From a virus, in IMG/VR virus record IMGVR_UViG_3300009103_000007, positions 57,042 through 121,041 of that record: DNA of 64,000 nt. One strand, written 5' to 3'. Shown here in pieces: positions 1 through 14,900 of this stretch; position 1 is the stretch's first letter; each line of letters starts with the position of its first letter. The translations under genes were made by a program, and so were the position numbers. The notes beneath the pieces were generated by a model. It did no database searches, had not been told where the DNA came from, and worked only from the letters and a program-made list of their open reading frames with translations.

Positions 1-261
1 CTAACAGAAACAATGCCGGAATTGGGCGAGCCATTTTATATATCAGAGGTGTTTAAGATATTGAAAGATGTGGAGGAAGTCCTTGATGTGATAAATGTAA
101 AGGTCGTTTCTATTGATCCGACTGGCAATACAAATTATAGATCAGATATATTATATGATATTGAGAACAACATATCTCCCGAAGGGCGCGCCATATATTT
201 TCCACACAATTATATATGGGAAATTAAGTATGTAGGCGACGTGAGAGGCACCGTTAGATAA
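1..261 (+). CDS. Baseplate wedge protein, gp6-like, C-terminal end (partial)
   Basis: The frame is open from the first base, so the window holds only the C-terminal 86 residues; the ATG at 13 is probably internal. The fragment reads LTETMPELGEPFYISEVFK and then a segment on Val/Asp-rich strands (VEEVLDVINVKVVSIDP). An xMPExGExFYIS-type segment followed by a short alpha/beta tail is what I associate with the C-terminus of gp6-family baseplate wedge proteins, which dimerise to form the inner baseplate ring. The stop overlaps the next start (TAATG at 259-263), so it is translationally coupled to a structural gene. The assignment rests on a short fragment plus context; another baseplate protein is possible. 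Confidence 0.55.
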   Translation, partial: LTETMPELGEPFYISEVFKILKDVEEVLDVINVKVVSIDPTGNTNYRSDILYDIENNISPEGRAIYFPHNYIWEIKYVGDVRGTVR

Positions 262-2924
262 TGGCCGTAAAAAGATATACTGCAAGCAAAGACAATACTG
301 TTACGAATTCCTATAAATTTAATTTAACTTCGAGGGCTTATAGCTCGAATATGGGGAGTTCTGATATAATGGAGATATATTCCATATTTGGGCAGGCCAA
401 CTCTTCTTCATTGGAAAAAACACGTATTTTGGTAGACTTCCCCATAGAAGAGATACACAAAGATCGCTTAGCCTCCACAATACCGCGTTCCGGATCGGTT
501 AAGTTTTACATGGTGTTGACGAATGCTGAACATGGCCAAAGCACACCAGAAAAATATACAATTTCAGCAATTCCGATTTTAAGAGAGTGGGATGAGGGAT
601 ACGGCCTTGACATGGAGTCTTTTTTAGATGAGGGAGCAAGCAACTGGCTTTCAGCTAGTGACGGCAATCTGTGGCACACACAGGGGGGAGACTACAGAGA
701 CTACCATATTAATCCATACACAGCAGTGCCAAACGAATATACGCAGTATTTAAAATCCGGTATCGAAAATATAGAGATGGATGTAACCCACATAGTGGAA
801 GAATGGATCTCTGGGCAAGCAAATGATATGCCAAGTGCTACATCAAAAATTGTTTTTACTAATGATATCAGTAGGTTCTCTGGATCAACGTTAACACTTT
901 ATTCTCACGAAGGCCAGCAGGGTATCTTTAAATTTACTCGCGGAAATGGCGGAACTACCGTTTCAGCTGGCGAGCCTACCGGCTCATCAGGAAATACTCA
1001 CTATGTCCCCACAGGATCTAACGTTTCGGAATTAATAACGAACTTATATGATTCTGTGGTATCAGCTTTTTCTAGTAAAATATACGGACAAGTAGAGACA
1101 GGAAACAGATCGATGGAACTCACACAATCTTCAGGTGGGTTTTTTGGAAACACTGTCATAACTGCATCCGTTCATCAAACTAGCTCAATTACAATTTCAG
1201 CTGGCAATATAGCGGATGGTGATAGGTTTGAAATAAGATTTGCCGGCTTGAACCTTACTAGTAAGTTTTATTCATTTACAGCTTCTGGCGACGCCGGCAC
1301 ATACAATTTTGATAAAGGCGCCTCAAACGTGGCCGCAGCAACAAATCTATATACGAAGATAAAGAGCACCGCAGAAGTTGCTAACTATATGGAGCCATCC
1401 AACCCATCGAACGGTGTAGTGGTGTTAAAAATGTTTAAACCAGGCCCAGTTTACGGATCCGGTAGCGTATCATTTAGGTTGAGATCCGGTGGCACAATCC
1501 CTGCCTCGCGCGTAGAGATAAACGGAATTAGTAATGAGGTCGATTCAAATATTAATCAGATCAATTTTAATCCACCGAGTATATATCAAAGTCTGCCGCC
1601 GGTATTTACTGGTGGTGAATCAGCGCCATCTAATGGACTTCTTTTAAAGCTATCTGGATCTTATGAAGCGGGGTCGCTAAAGAGATCTTTTTATACGAAG
1701 AAATTTTTTGCAAGAGGTTCTCAGTATTTCTTTCACAGGCCTAGACTTGAAGCGCGCTGGGATTCGTCCATGAAAGATGATAGGGGTTCTGTGTATAAAT
1801 CAAGCAGTCTGGCAGAAGAAGCTGATAATTTGAATTCGATTTTCCTGTATAATAGACAAAGGGGTGGTTTGACTGACCTTCCAAATACTTCCTCTTATCT
1901 GCTTGCGCAATTGGTAACATCTTCTACGGGAGGCACTCCTGAAACTCTCAGTAAAGGAGGAGGAGTTTCTCCTGGCGCTTTAACATATATAACTGCAAGC
2001 AGGATGGATAAGGGTGTATATCGAGCACAGTTTGCATATCCTGGGAATTCAGCGACGTTATATGATATGTGGTACCGCGGCGAAAAGAAAACAAAAGCAA
2101 CAGCAACACTTTCTGTGACAGAGTCTCCAACGGCCGGGAACACAATAACCATAATAGACAACAGCGAAACACCAGTAAGTAAAACATATATTGCCCATCA
2201 GGATGGCAGCCTTTCTGATCTTCATTTTGATGTTGATGGCAGCCAGCAGACTGTAGCTTTGGCGATTAAAGCAGCGATCGAATCTTCGGGAGGCCACAAC
2301 GGCACAATACTTGTTTCAGATCCCGTCAACACAACGGGTAATACTTGGGCAATTACTCTAACTCAGAATGTCGAGGGCCCTACCGGAAATACAACAATTA
2401 CAAGCAACGTGACAAATCTTGATGCCGGCTCAGGAGTCGCAAAGAACGGCGAATTTTCTGGGGGAGCGGTTCCGATAACTGCACTTGGGATAACTGGATC
2501 TCCGTTTACCATAAGAAAAATGGAGCACGATTTTTACCACCATACACCCTCATACTTGACAAAGATAATAAACCTCAAACCGTCTTACAACAGCAACGAG
2601 AGGGTAACTTTTAGAGTTTTTACGAGAGATAAAAATTGGGCACCCAACGTTTACAGCAAAGCAACAAACAAAGTCCCAATTTCCAATATTAGAGACGGGT
2701 ATTATAAACTTAAGAGAGTGGCTGATGACTTGACAGTAATACCATACTCTACGGGAAGTGTGCCTAGTTATTCTTCCATGTCTTATGATTTGAGTGGTAG
2801 TTATTTTGATTTAGATATGTCTTTATTGGAGTCTGGATATCTTTACGAAATTAGTTTCCTTTACAGGTTCGGTGGAGATTATGTTGAACAAAAGGAAAAA
2901 TTTAAGTTCAGAGTAGAAGCATGA
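261..2924 (+). CDS. Virion structural protein with DNRLRE-like N-terminus and inserted GNT domains
   Basis: 887 residues. The N-terminus (about 10-205) has the pattern KDNTVTNSYKFNLT, NMGSSDIMEIYSIFGQ, then EWDEGYGLDMESF and W/GGDY elements. This resembles DNRLRE/adhesin-type beta-sandwich modules found in marine T4-like structural proteins. Residues about 218-308 and 611-735 each end in the signature LTQxxxGxxGNTxI (LTQSSGGFFGNTVI and LTQNVEGPTGNTTI), followed in the second by FSGG. A related but weaker unit covers about 310-450 (ending FTGGE). The C-terminal 90 residues look like another beta domain. There is no signal peptide or membrane segment. It starts in the TAATG overlap with the upstream gene and its stop overlaps the next ATG (ATGA, 2921). 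A fibre or baseplate-peripheral role is inferred from position and composition. Confidence 0.7.
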   Translation: MAVKRYTASKDNTVTNSYKFNLTSRAYSSNMGSSDIMEIYSIFGQANSSSLEKTRILVDFPIEEIHKDRLASTIPRSGSVKFYMVLTNAEHGQSTPEKYTISAIPILREWDEGYGLDMESFLDEGASNWLSASDGNLWHTQGGDYRDYHINPYTAVPNEYTQYLKSGIENIEMDVTHIVEEWISGQANDMPSATSKIVFTNDISRFSGSTLTLYSHEGQQGIFKFTRGNGGTTVSAGEPTGSSGNTHYVPTGSNVSELITNLYDSVVSAFSSKIYGQVETGNRSMELTQSSGGFFGNTVITASVHQTSSITISAGNIADGDRFEIRFAGLNLTSKFYSFTASGDAGTYNFDKGASNVAAATNLYTKIKSTAEVANYMEPSNPSNGVVVLKMFKPGPVYGSGSVSFRLRSGGTIPASRVEINGISNEVDSNINQINFNPPSIYQSLPPVFTGGESAPSNGLLLKLSGSYEAGSLKRSFYTKKFFARGSQYFFHRPRLEARWDSSMKDDRGSVYKSSSLAEEADNLNSIFLYNRQRGGLTDLPNTSSYLLAQLVTSSTGGTPETLSKGGGVSPGALTYITASRMDKGVYRAQFAYPGNSATLYDMWYRGEKKTKATATLSVTESPTAGNTITIIDNSETPVSKTYIAHQDGSLSDLHFDVDGSQQTVALAIKAAIESSGGHNGTILVSDPVNTTGNTWAITLTQNVEGPTGNTTITSNVTNLDAGSGVAKNGEFSGGAVPITALGITGSPFTIRKMEHDFYHHTPSYLTKIINLKPSYNSNERVTFRVFTRDKNWAPNVYSKATNKVPISNIRDGYYKLKRVADDLTVIPYSTGSVPSYSSMSYDLSGSYFDLDMSLLESGYLYEISFLYRFGGDYVEQKEKFKFRVEA

Positions 2925-5900
2925 CAAATTATAGAGATAAATATCGGAATCGCCCATCCCGCAAACTTACTGAATTTGATTCAACCGAAAGGAAGAATAT
3001 TTTTTTCAATAAGCGAGGAGAAAACATACTCGCCAATAAAGATATTGATGATATAACACCACTGGATGCTGAATCTGAAAGATTTATAAGAGCGTTCATT
3101 AAGAAAAAGACAAGATATGTTCCAGAAATGGATCATAACGATCCATCGACGTTTGCTTTTTATGGCTCGGCCGAAAAATATTATGAAGACTCAATTTCTC
3201 GCATATATGATACATATCCATATGATGGGTCCAAAGCAGAACGTTTAGAATGGTTCTTAAGCTCTTCTTATTTAGACATTTATATGTTTGAGCACGAGTA
3301 CCCAAAGAGTACCGGATATGTTAAACTTTCTCCTGAAGGTTGGGGGTTGAAGGAGGCGTCTGATAGTAAGTATGGAAAGCCTGCTAATCTGCAATATATA
3401 TATTTTAACGGCGGCCCACACAAAAACAACATATATAATGCTGCTAAAAATAGAGAAAGTAATTTAAAAATTGATGGAGCAAAAGGAAACACTGTAGAAT
3501 TTTGGCTAAAAAAGAAAGCGTACGTATCTTCCACATTGACAACGCGGGAAGTGTTGTTCGATGTGCACGCCAGTAGAATTACCGCCTCTACTGACAATGA
3601 TTATGCACGCTTTAGAGTAGAGCTTGATCAATCTGTTACTTCGGGTAGTCCTTTTCGGGTTACTTATTTGTCTGGAGCAGTAGGGTTCGATTCGGAACTT
3701 ATTGGCAAGAATATCACCAAGGCCTCGGTGGCTGATGATTCTTGGCACCACTATGCTATAACGGTCAAGCACTCTGGATCTTCTGGCCTGTGCGCCAAGC
3801 TTTATGTCGACGGCGCGCTCGAAGATGTGAAAAAGCAAGAAATAACTTCTTTTGGATCCGTGGATCGCCATCTTGTGGGCACCGTTGGTGCTTTGGTTGC
3901 TGAAGATGGCACCGCCGGCGGCCTTGGATGGGGGAAGTTATCCGGATCACTAGACGAATTTAGGTATTGGAAAGAAGAAAGGTCCTCGAAACAGATAGGC
4001 AGATATTGGTATAGCCCCGTAGCTGGAGGAACAGACAAAGATCACTCCAACGCTTCCTTGGGTTTATACTATAAGTTCAACGAAGGTCTTACATCACCTA
4101 TCCGCGACAGGACAATATTAGATTATTCCGGCCGGATTTCTAATGGTAAGTTTGTTGGCTATACTTCGTCTTGCAGATCCACATCTTCAGCAATAACTGA
4201 AGCTTCAGTTATATCCGAATCTGGCTTTGTGGAAAAGGGCGACCCAATCGTTAACAAAGAAAACACACAAGTTATAGCACTGCAAGAGAATTACTCTAAA
4301 AAAGGCAGTTCACATGATAGATCAAACCTCTCTTCGATGCAGAATACTATACCCGCCTACATTACTGAATCCGGCGGTCCATTGTTCCAGGAATTGCTGC
4401 AGGTTGTATCCTCTGCTTTTGACGATATTTATATAAAAATAAAACTTTTACCAAAAATAAAAGATTACACTTATCATGACTTTTTTAACAAAAAGGGCAC
4501 ATCTAAGGTATTAAGGGACAACAACTTTTTACTTGGATGTGAATCTTCTGAGGATTTCGAATTTGTTGGCAGCCATATAAAACCATGGATAAGCTACATC
4601 TTGGAACATTTTGGGCTTGTTTCTAGAAATGTTTTTGCAAATGTTGAAGTATTTGAACATTTTTCTAATAGAGCCGAGAAAGTCACTTACGAGCAGCAGC
4701 TTCATGAAGTAAAGAATGTAATTTTATCCAACATACACAGAAACCTCCCACTCTTGTATAAAACAAAAGGAACGGAACAATCCTTCAGGAACTTGATAAG
4801 GTGCTTTGGTGTGGATGATGAGTTGGTGCGACTTAATGTTTACGCTAATAACGAAGAGTACAAAATAAGTAACAATGCTACGTATTCTATTTTGAAACCC
4901 AAGAGTGTCGACTTCACAGATAAGGATTACTTGGGTACCATTTATCCTATTGCTGCCGCAAGTGACGAGAGAAGCTATATAACTGCCTCCTCTGGACAGA
5001 TTCCAATCACCGTGGAGGGTAATTTTATTTTTCAAGAAGGCAAAGACGAAACTCAAAGCTTTGAAAAGACCTCCCTATTTGGAATGTATTCGGTAGAAGG
5101 AAAACAAACATCCAGCGATTTATCTTGGGCCAGCCCATCGTCTGGCTCATTTCAGGTATATGCAAGCAAATATAAAAAGCACGGAAACCGCGCTCAATTT
5201 GTTCTAGAGAGCGCTTCAGATTTATTTGAAACGGTAACTTCTTCATATTTTCCAGATGTTTATGATGGTAGTCATTGGAATATCTCTGTTAGGATGGGGA
5301 AATACTCCGATTTAAAATATGATGTTGCTGCTAGTTCATCGGTAGGTACACACGCTGTTGAATTTGCGGGATACAATTACGATCTAGACGTTCTTAAACA
5401 TAGTTTTTACGTTACAAAAAGCATTGCAGCAACAGATTATGAGGCTTTCTGCAAAAGCAACATGGCGCCATATCTTGGAGCCCAGAGAACAAACTTTTCT
5501 GGATCGAGTATCACCCCGGCTGATTCCCGTGCCCTCTCGTTTAATGTTTGGCACGACAAGCTGTCGGAACTTGAACTGAAGGAGCATGCGAAAAATCCAC
5601 TGTCTTATGGCCGACAGGACCCACAGTTCGTTTCTAATTTTGATGTTGGTAAGAACCTCTCAGGTCAAGATTCTTTAGTCCTTAGGTGGCAATTTTCAGA
5701 CATTACAGCATCTTCTGGCAATGGTGAATTATCTGTGGTGGATTATACCAGCGGGTCATTATATAGATCGACAAGTGCCGGGTATAAATATCCTGGTAAG
5801 GGATTTGGTTTTGCATCCACGACAGGCTCCATAAGACAAGAATTCCTTCCAGTAACAAAATATGCAGGAATAGATAACGTCTACACTAGCGATAGGGTTA

Positions 5901-8900
5901 AAATAAGAACTATTGATTCTACTGCTTACGAGGCAGACTCTAGACCAATTACTTATTATTTTACATTTGAGAAGAGCATGTATCAGGCGATATCAGAGGA
6001 GATGATGAATTTCTTTTCTGGAGTTAAGGGTCTGAACAATTTGTTGGGCGACCCTATCAACAAATATAGGGAAAACTACAAACTTCTTGGAAAGCTTAGG
6101 CAAAGATTTTTTGAAAAAGTTGAATCGGATATTGAGTTTGAAAGATATATTCAATATTACAGATGGATAGATGATTCTTTATCAAATTTCTTAAATCAGC
6201 TTACACCATTATCGTCCGAGTTTTCGGACAGAATAAGAGATATTGTAGAGAGTCATGTTCTGGAGAGAAACAAATACCAACACAAATTTCCAACCTTAGA
6301 ACCAAAAGATGGAGATTTAGAAGCTCATGTTATGGGTATCAACGAACTATTATATGATTGGGAATTCGGACATGCACCCCCAGTAGATACCGATAAGGTT
6401 ATAACACACAGACCGCTCATAAAAGCTGTTTATTTTCCGGGGGGATTCAATGCCAACCCAGGCGGCGATGATGAATTAATAATTGATAAAATTAGCAAAT
6501 CACTATCTTTTAATAATGCCCCGATAGCTCGCAACAGCCCAAGTACAATATCTAGTTATTCACTAGCGGGCACAGAATTTATAGTAGGCAATAGCCCGTC
6601 CGGAGACTGGTCAGGCCAAGCTGGAAAGCTAGCAACTTGGGATGCAGAAAATTCTGAATGGGATTTTTCCGTGAACCCATATGGTGAGAATCCTGGATAC
6701 AACGCGTTCACTATAAGTGCGTGGATAAATATTTCTTCATATCATGGAAACAACGCATCCGACAAGAGGATAATATTAGAGAAGAGTTACGAATATAAAT
6801 TAGCAATGGATTACAAGCTTTCCAGCGGCAATAATGTTCCGGACAAGTTGCAATTTTTCATATACGACCAGGGCACAAATGGTTACAGCAGCACCAATCG
6901 TATGCAGTTGCTATCATCGACTGCAGCTGCCACAATGACTGATCATGAATTTCATCATGTTGTAGTCGTGGTGGACTCCACATCTGGCGATAAAATAAGG
7001 CTATATTTAGATGGCACACAGATTACTTTAGATTCAGATACTACGGTCACCACATCGGGCGCGGGAGTCACCAACATGCGCGCCGGCTCAGGCAAACTAA
7101 AGTTTGGCGAAGATATGGATTATGGTCATGACTATTTGGCAGATACAGTATTTTTCAACAAAGCACTCAACTCGGCCGAGATAGAAGAGTTATATAATTC
7201 GGGAGATCTAATGGAAGTCTCGGAACACTCTGCTTATGATAATGTAATATCGTGGTGGAAGATGGGCGAGGGGGACGCCACCGGCGCTGCTGGAGTGAGG
7301 GATAGCGTCGGCTCTCATCACGGAACACTCCAAAATGAAGGAACGATAGTCCAATATTCTTCCGGAGAAAGCCCAAATACAGTCTTGGCGAAATACGGAG
7401 ATGGGTCATTTAACGGCGGCACAGTAAACTTCTATTATGACTGGGATAAAGAGCAAATAGTCAGAGAAACCATAAAGGTCGCATCAGAAAAGAAAAGTTG
7501 TTTTTGGTGGCAAGAAAGGGCCGAGAGAAATCTTATAAACGTTTTGGGCATGTCTTCCAGCGTCGATAACACTAGGGAGGTTATAAAACTTAGAGGAAAC
7601 ACTGTGGTCAGCGGATCAACTTACGCAATAAGAAAATTGTCGCGACCATATAAAATTTCTCTAGATATGCAGAAGTCATATAAGGGTGGTGGAAACCACA
7701 AGGCAAATAAAACCAAAGATCTCTACAAAGTTGTGAATTATGATGAGAGCAACGAATTAATTATAAGGTCTGAAGATATAGGGGTTTTCAAAGAATGCGG
7801 GGACATCAAGGAGCCTGCCGCAAAGAAGTCATATTTCGCGAAAGTTGATCTTGCTGGTGCAGATGATTATTCAGATACTGATGCATCAATGGTCCTTCCC
7901 TTTACATTGATGTCTTCTTCTGTTGGTACAGATTTTAGTAACTTTAAACAAAATCTACAAATCACCAACAACCATCATGATGGCATGGGTGCTTCGGATG
8001 AAATATCTATAAGAAGTTCTTTCGCCGCGGCCCATGTGGGGGGCATGCCTCACCGGCACGTAGCATTTAACAATAATTTTCAAGGGCGCCGAGCCATCGC
8101 CATTGTTAATTTTACTGGCCAAACAAATCAGGGGGGAGAATCAGTTGACCTCACTCCACGCGGCGGCACAAGAGAACGTTATAGGGAGGGGGTAGAGTGG
8201 TCGAAAGTAAACGGAAACGCCGCCGCCTCTGCATTAAATTTGTCTAATGCCATCAACGTATCTAGTAACTTTGAAGCCCGCATCGATCCGACTGACTCTA
8301 CCAAGATATTGATAACATCACTTCGCCCGGGTAATTTGGGTAATAAAGACGAAATAGTCTTCAATAACGGCGGTGGATCTTCAGCCATGTGGACAATACA
8401 AAAATTTTCTTCAGGTTTGTTCCAAGATCGCCCAGAGGCATATCATTTAACTGGGGCTGATAATGGTAGCTGGCTGAAGCTCAAGAAAGTTGATCTTGTA
8501 AATGCTCGCTCGCAGTTTTATAGAGATTTTGCCGCAAACACATTTTACAACGTTAAGAATATAAAGTATAATACGTCTTCTGCGTTGATAGGAAACTACG
8601 ACAAAGACTATCAAATTGTTATGACGACCGGTAGGCGCTCAAATAATGGATATCTTTTGGACTTGACAGCGTCAGCTTATCCGGCTAACCCTTCGTGGTC
8701 TTGGCCAATAAGCGGAGTAATAGACCATGCGATAGTAGAGCGCCCTCGGCAAAGTCACGTTATAACAAGTCGATTTTCGACAGTGGGTGGTGAATCTGCT
8801 AGTCCGCACACTAGGGATATGGAAACAGACGAATATTCAATTTATTCTACTTTAAATTATAAGAATGCAATCATCCGTCGGGCCCTGAATGAGCTTCACA

Positions 8901-11900
8901 GGGAGCGCTCAAATCAGTTTGGATTCCGTCTTGGCAGCGCAGATTCGGGTTCGCATACAGTTGGCGTCCCATCTCCATTAAACCATGCTTCGGTTCATAT
9001 GACTAACAGAAACCCTCGCCACGCGCTGAGGTACGACAAAGTTAAGGATTTTAATACCAAGGTGATTAAGTTCGACGGAACTAGTGATTACTTTGATATA
9101 AGTGCGACTAGACTTATCTTTAAAGATAGTGCAGGCTCTTCATTTTTTGCTTGGATAAAACATCCCGAAGTTACTCAGGTTTATTCTCACGCCCTTCTAG
9201 CTATCAATGGCCCCACAGGTAACGACAACCCGCTGATATTTGGTTTATCCGGCACAGGGTTTTCCGCGGCCGAAGAAGGCCACCCAATGTGGTGGGACGA
9301 TGCGACCGGCACGCCAATTCGCTACCTGCCAGCCCCTAGTTCTTCGAAGGCCAGAATTGATGATGACAAATGGCATTTGGTTGGGTTTGTTTATAATTCC
9401 GCCGGAAACATGGCTACCATATACGTAGATGGAGTTCAATATGATGAACCGTTTGTAGTTTCTAGTCTTACCAGCGTGATAGCCGCTAATGACTACGTCT
9501 CGATAGGGACAGAATTCGACGCCAGTTCCGCGGGAACCCCCGGCAACTGGGCTAAGGGTTACGTGTCAAATGTGTCCATTTGGAGTACAGCGTTAAGTAA
9601 TGACCAAGTAGCTGAATTATATACTGATGGATATGCTGAGAGATCTAATTTTTGGGAAGGATATAAAACTGGTCCGGCCAACCTACTTCACCATAGTGCC
9701 GCAAAACACTTAGCGGCATGGTATCGCTTTGGTGATGGTTATGACGAATCGACACCCGCAAACAAGGATATGTTGGGCGGAGATAATAATAGTGACGCAG
9801 GTAATAGGATCTATGATATGAGTCCTGGCACCAAATATCATGCAACTCCGATGGGGACATTCGCCGCTAGTGCGATGCTTGACGCTGAAGGCTTTCCGGG
9901 GCGCACTGGCCCCGCTCCAAAGTTTGATAACTTTTTTGTAAACCATCCAATACCTCAGTCCGAGTTTCAATACGCATGGATAACAGCAAGTATTGACAAG
10001 AGTAAAACCGTATACGATTTCGTAGAGAGTAATGCCGGCTTTGGATATCAACACAATTTTTCGATTACAGATTCTGTTACGGGAGAATACTTGAAATCAA
10101 AAGAATCGATACCGTTTATTACAATAAGCGAGGTTGGGAGTCATCACGGCATATATGCCGCCAGTGATCCCGACACGGAGGTCCCTCTTACTTTTGGACT
10201 GTCCTTGGTAGGCAGCGCCGCCGGCATTGTGGCCGACGATGATAGGTACGTAATGACTGACTTTGTGGGAATGAACACCATTGTTTATGAACCCGTGAAC
10301 CCAACGACGAACACGCTTGGTCATAATTCACTTGAAATGGTAAATACTGCTGGCCAGACTGTGATTCAGGATATCAATTATATTAATTCTACCATCAATA
10401 ATACAGATTTGCCTTGGGAAGGGATGTATTCCCCGCCGGTCGTAACCGGTGATGATACTGTGGTACCGGAAGGCCTCGCGACCACGTTAAATGCAATCAT
10501 AAACAACCGCCAGGGCCCTTATGGTTGGCCGTCATGGAAGCAGCTTCGAGGCGCCTCACACCCCGTGGCGCGCTCTCACAGAAAAGCAAATATACACTCA
10601 TTCGTCGTACGCGGAGGCGTTACACCAAATGAGGTAAATATTAACTCACTGCAGCTTTACGAGGTAGATGCCTTTTCTAATGAATATAATTCGAAAACAA
10701 ATATAGTCTATCCAGAAAACTACAATGGCCAACGGAATGAAGAATTCAATGTAGTCAAGATGACAAATGCTCGCTCTAACGCAAATTATATTGATATACC
10801 TGTTACGGTTAGATTTAATCCGGTGTGTTTTTCTGAACACGCAAATCGAATGCCGGGTACCCTCGGCGGCCCCCACAGACTTAGTTTTTGGGAAGCCAAA
10901 TCTCGACTAGAGAAGGCTAGCCAAAATCAAGAGCAATCGATTTGGGATCTTGATGAATATATTTATGACTTGTGGGCTTCTAGTGCTGGCACTGGCCTTT
11001 CCGGCCAATCACCGGAAGGGGACCCTTTATTGTTAGAACGCTCCGACGCTCAGTTTTCCTCGCGCGCATGGGACATAACAGCTACGAAGGTTTCTTATCA
11101 AAATGATGTAACTACCTATGCTAACAAGAAAATAACTGAAAAATTGGAGATTGATGAATATAGGCAAGGGGCTGCCTTAAATCTTATTGGCCAAGTTGGG
11201 CGCTTTAGTGAAGCTGCCTCGTCGGAGATAAATTATATTGAAACTATTTATCCCAGAGAAGAGAACACTTTTACAAAAAATGCAAGAACAAGAGAGAAGT
11301 TTAAATTCACTTGGGTTTCTGGCAGCTCTAATAGAACTAAAATATTTGAAAATTCCAATAATTATGGTTCATATATAGCTATCTCGTCATCGTCACCATA
11401 TTATTATTTATTTCCAGAGATTTCTTCAAAAGGGAATATTGGGTATAGGGATCACAACGGCCTTAACATTGAAGCGGTAGACATGGTGGGTGATGAGACA
11501 GCAACAGGATTTGGAACACTTCATAGGATAACTTCGTCAGTGTGGCTTCTTGATTCGCGAAAAGACTTCTCTAAACCACCATTAAATTTGACGGCCTCTT
11601 ATTTCAGAGGGAGGCATGGTCTAAGAACCGAGTCAGATAGAAATGACTTTTTAGCAAACAGAGATCAAGGCAAAAGAGGGGAAGGTACACTACAAAATGA
11701 TTACAACATTTTCGGATTGGGATATAATGCGCTCCATGGCTATACCCCGCCGGCGCCTTTATATAACAGAAGGATACCACAGTTTGTGCAAATTTCTAAT
11801 GCACAGTGCACAATTACAGCAGCTAACAGTTGGGGCTCCGGCTGGCCAGACACCTACCACGAACGCACAGTAACAATCAAGGATGCTGATGGCAATTCAG

Positions 11901-14900
11901 TTATTTTCAAGGTAAATAAGAACACAGCTTATACCACCACGGGGGGTGCTCTTGGGGTAGGCAATGGGACAGTGTCAATACCCCTTCAAGGTGCCGTCGA
12001 CACTGGTAAAGCAATTACTGGCATAAGGAATGCACTCTTGTTCGCCGCGTCTTCGGACATCGCACAGTATACTCTGAATATTACGGTGTCAGATATAGAG
12101 GAATCTAAGAGAATTATTTTGACACAAACAACCCCCGGCACGATAGGCAACACTACACTTACTTTTTCTCACGGCGGAAGCAACCCCCTGAGTAGTGCAT
12201 ATACTTTTGCTGACTCTTCGTTCACAAAAGGCGCCGACGCTGAATACCTCTCTGGCGAAGCAAAGTGGGAAACGGGCCAGCAAGCGGACAGGTACCCATC
12301 TAAGGATAGCTATTATCTGCAAACCAATGCAGTAAAAGCTATCGCGCAAGACCATTCTCTAATACCTGAATTCAGAATAAGTGATTTTGTAGAAGATGTG
12401 GTAACTAACGAGAATGGTGATTTCTTGAGCATAAGTGACAAATTTTTATCCCTAACTGGCGCCCTATATGCAAACTCAGAAGGTGAAATAGAATCAGACA
12501 CAAAGTTCTTTAAAACATATTCAACTAGCGAATTTATGAAGTATTTTGATATTGTTTCTGAAAACTGCATAGAGCATGATTTTTTGCCTCGTCGCTTTAC
12601 TCTAAAATGTAATGCTGCCTTGCAATTCGTTCCCTATTACGGCTTCTATCCAGCAGAAAGGACTCAACAATTGGCAGAACTTTTTGGAAGGGGATACATG
12701 CCGGACGACTCTTGGTCAGTGAACTTTACACCGGGAACAGGAATAGCAAACAAAAGCCATTATTTGAAAAAGAAAATTTCAGGCTCTCTAGCTCGTGCTG
12801 TAAAGCCATTATTTTCGCCGGGCGTGCTGTACAATTCAATTAAATCTGGTATAGCAGTTGATTATCCAATCTTTAAAACAGATATCAGCCAAGGTTTGGG
12901 TAGCGCTACAAAGGGGGTAAAGTATCTAACTTCAACCTCTGGGCCGTTAAAAAAGTGGCATCACCTATCCGCTTCGGCCGGCCAGTCCGGAATCACAGGA
13001 TCCTTGATTAACGGCACACACATGGCGGGATATCGTAACTTTACAGGATCAATAGCTACTATGCGCGCCGGGATTCCTCGTCTTTCTGGCTCTGTTGAGA
13101 GCCCTTCTGTTGGCGGCGTTAGCTATAGGGTTAAGTTTGAGGATTTGCTAAATCCTGAGAACCTGTTTGAAAAATCAATGTATAATAGCGAACCTCATCC
13201 AAGTGCTAGTGCTTATTTTGGAGGCAGGGAATGGTCGAAAATAAATGACTATCCATATAAGTTCGGCACAATAAACAAGAATGACGACCACTTCGGCCGC
13301 CTAGGCATCGCAACGTTCAGCAGATCTAAGGGTCTCGCCACTTCATTGGCGCCATATAAAATGGCAATGAACAATTTCGCAGCAGAAACAGTAAATTTCT
13401 TCTTAAAAGACAGCAAAGTGGCTACCTTGACATCCAAGGAAGTAAATTTTCAGCTGGATGCGGATGTTATATATAAGACAAGGATATACCTGAAGAATGT
13501 AGATTTAATGATGTACGATAGGCATTCTGCATTTGGTCCCCCAGTTGATGAGGGGGAGGGGTTAGAGGTAACTATAACAACTGCTGCCGGCGGCAAGCGC
13601 GCCTATGGAGGCAACATGAGATCTCATGTTGTGGATGGTGGCACTCTAGCGTGGCAAACTGATGCTGTTATGACAACACTCCCTGCTATTAAAATAAATT
13701 TCTTAAATGAAGACGGTACGGAAACTGAAAAAAAGATTCAGTTTTACAACGCTGCTTCAACTCCGGATACACTTGAAACTGCTGATATTTATAGCATTAA
13801 GTTGTGTGATGAAAACAAGAATGTTATATCTGATGAGAGTTTGGCTACCAAAATTATTTTGGGATTAGGTCACCTTGGGTTTGTTGATATGTCTTCCATG
13901 GGCGCCCACATTTTTAATACATCGCAAGCGAATCCTGGAGCAGGCGCCAATAGTGGAACTTTTAGCGTTACGAAGGTGAATGGTTCCGACGGTACGAACA
14001 CTTTTTATATTTTATCAGCCGATGCGATCGCTGCAGGGGCTAATGCTCACCTATTTCAGTATTTAGATGATTTGACGGGCGGCACGAACGTAACTCTTGT
14101 ACAGAGAGAGACGGAAACTAGAAATCATATGCATGGTTATGCTCCGTTTACTCCTCCTTTCTTAGACAAAAACTCTGAGCCATATATGGAAATTTCCTAT
14201 CGGCCGCAAAGTACAGACGCAGAAGATCCTAGAATTGTGAATGTAACGTTAGATAAGATTCACAGAGGCATGACCGTTGAGTATAAGAATTTCCATCCAG
14301 ATAACGAGCCAAACAACAAGTTGAATAATACTAACTTTCGAGAATCGATGAATTTGGGAGCGAGTCTTGATTTTAAAGAATTTGTCCGCTATTACGATAG
14401 TGGGAACCACAACGAGGAGATTTTAGCCAAACGTCGATGGGTGATACAAACAAAATGGGAAACACCCGTTTTGGATTTCAAGAATGCGGAAAAGACAGCT
14501 TTAAGGCTCGACACGATGACAACTGAAAAAATTTCCACTTCACCGTGGAAAGTAAGAAACTGGGATTCATACTATACGATTGAACACTCTTCTGATATTC
14601 CGTATTTAACGGGGTCGACCGGCATGTGGCACCAAAATGGCGTACGCACCTCCACTTCGGGAAATGGGTATTATATGCAAGTATCTGATATTCCTGGCCT
14701 TGATCAGGATCACCAACTGGGGAGACATCTTGGCTGGACCAACGGCGCCGGAAGAACAACCGAGTCGGGTATCACACCAGTCGGCCGAATATCTCAAAAG
14801 AAGGAAATAAGTGAAGCAGTTGTAGCTATACCTTATACTGTTGATTCGGAAACCTGTGAGGTTAAGTTTTTTAATTTAGAATTATCATCTCGAATGCGCG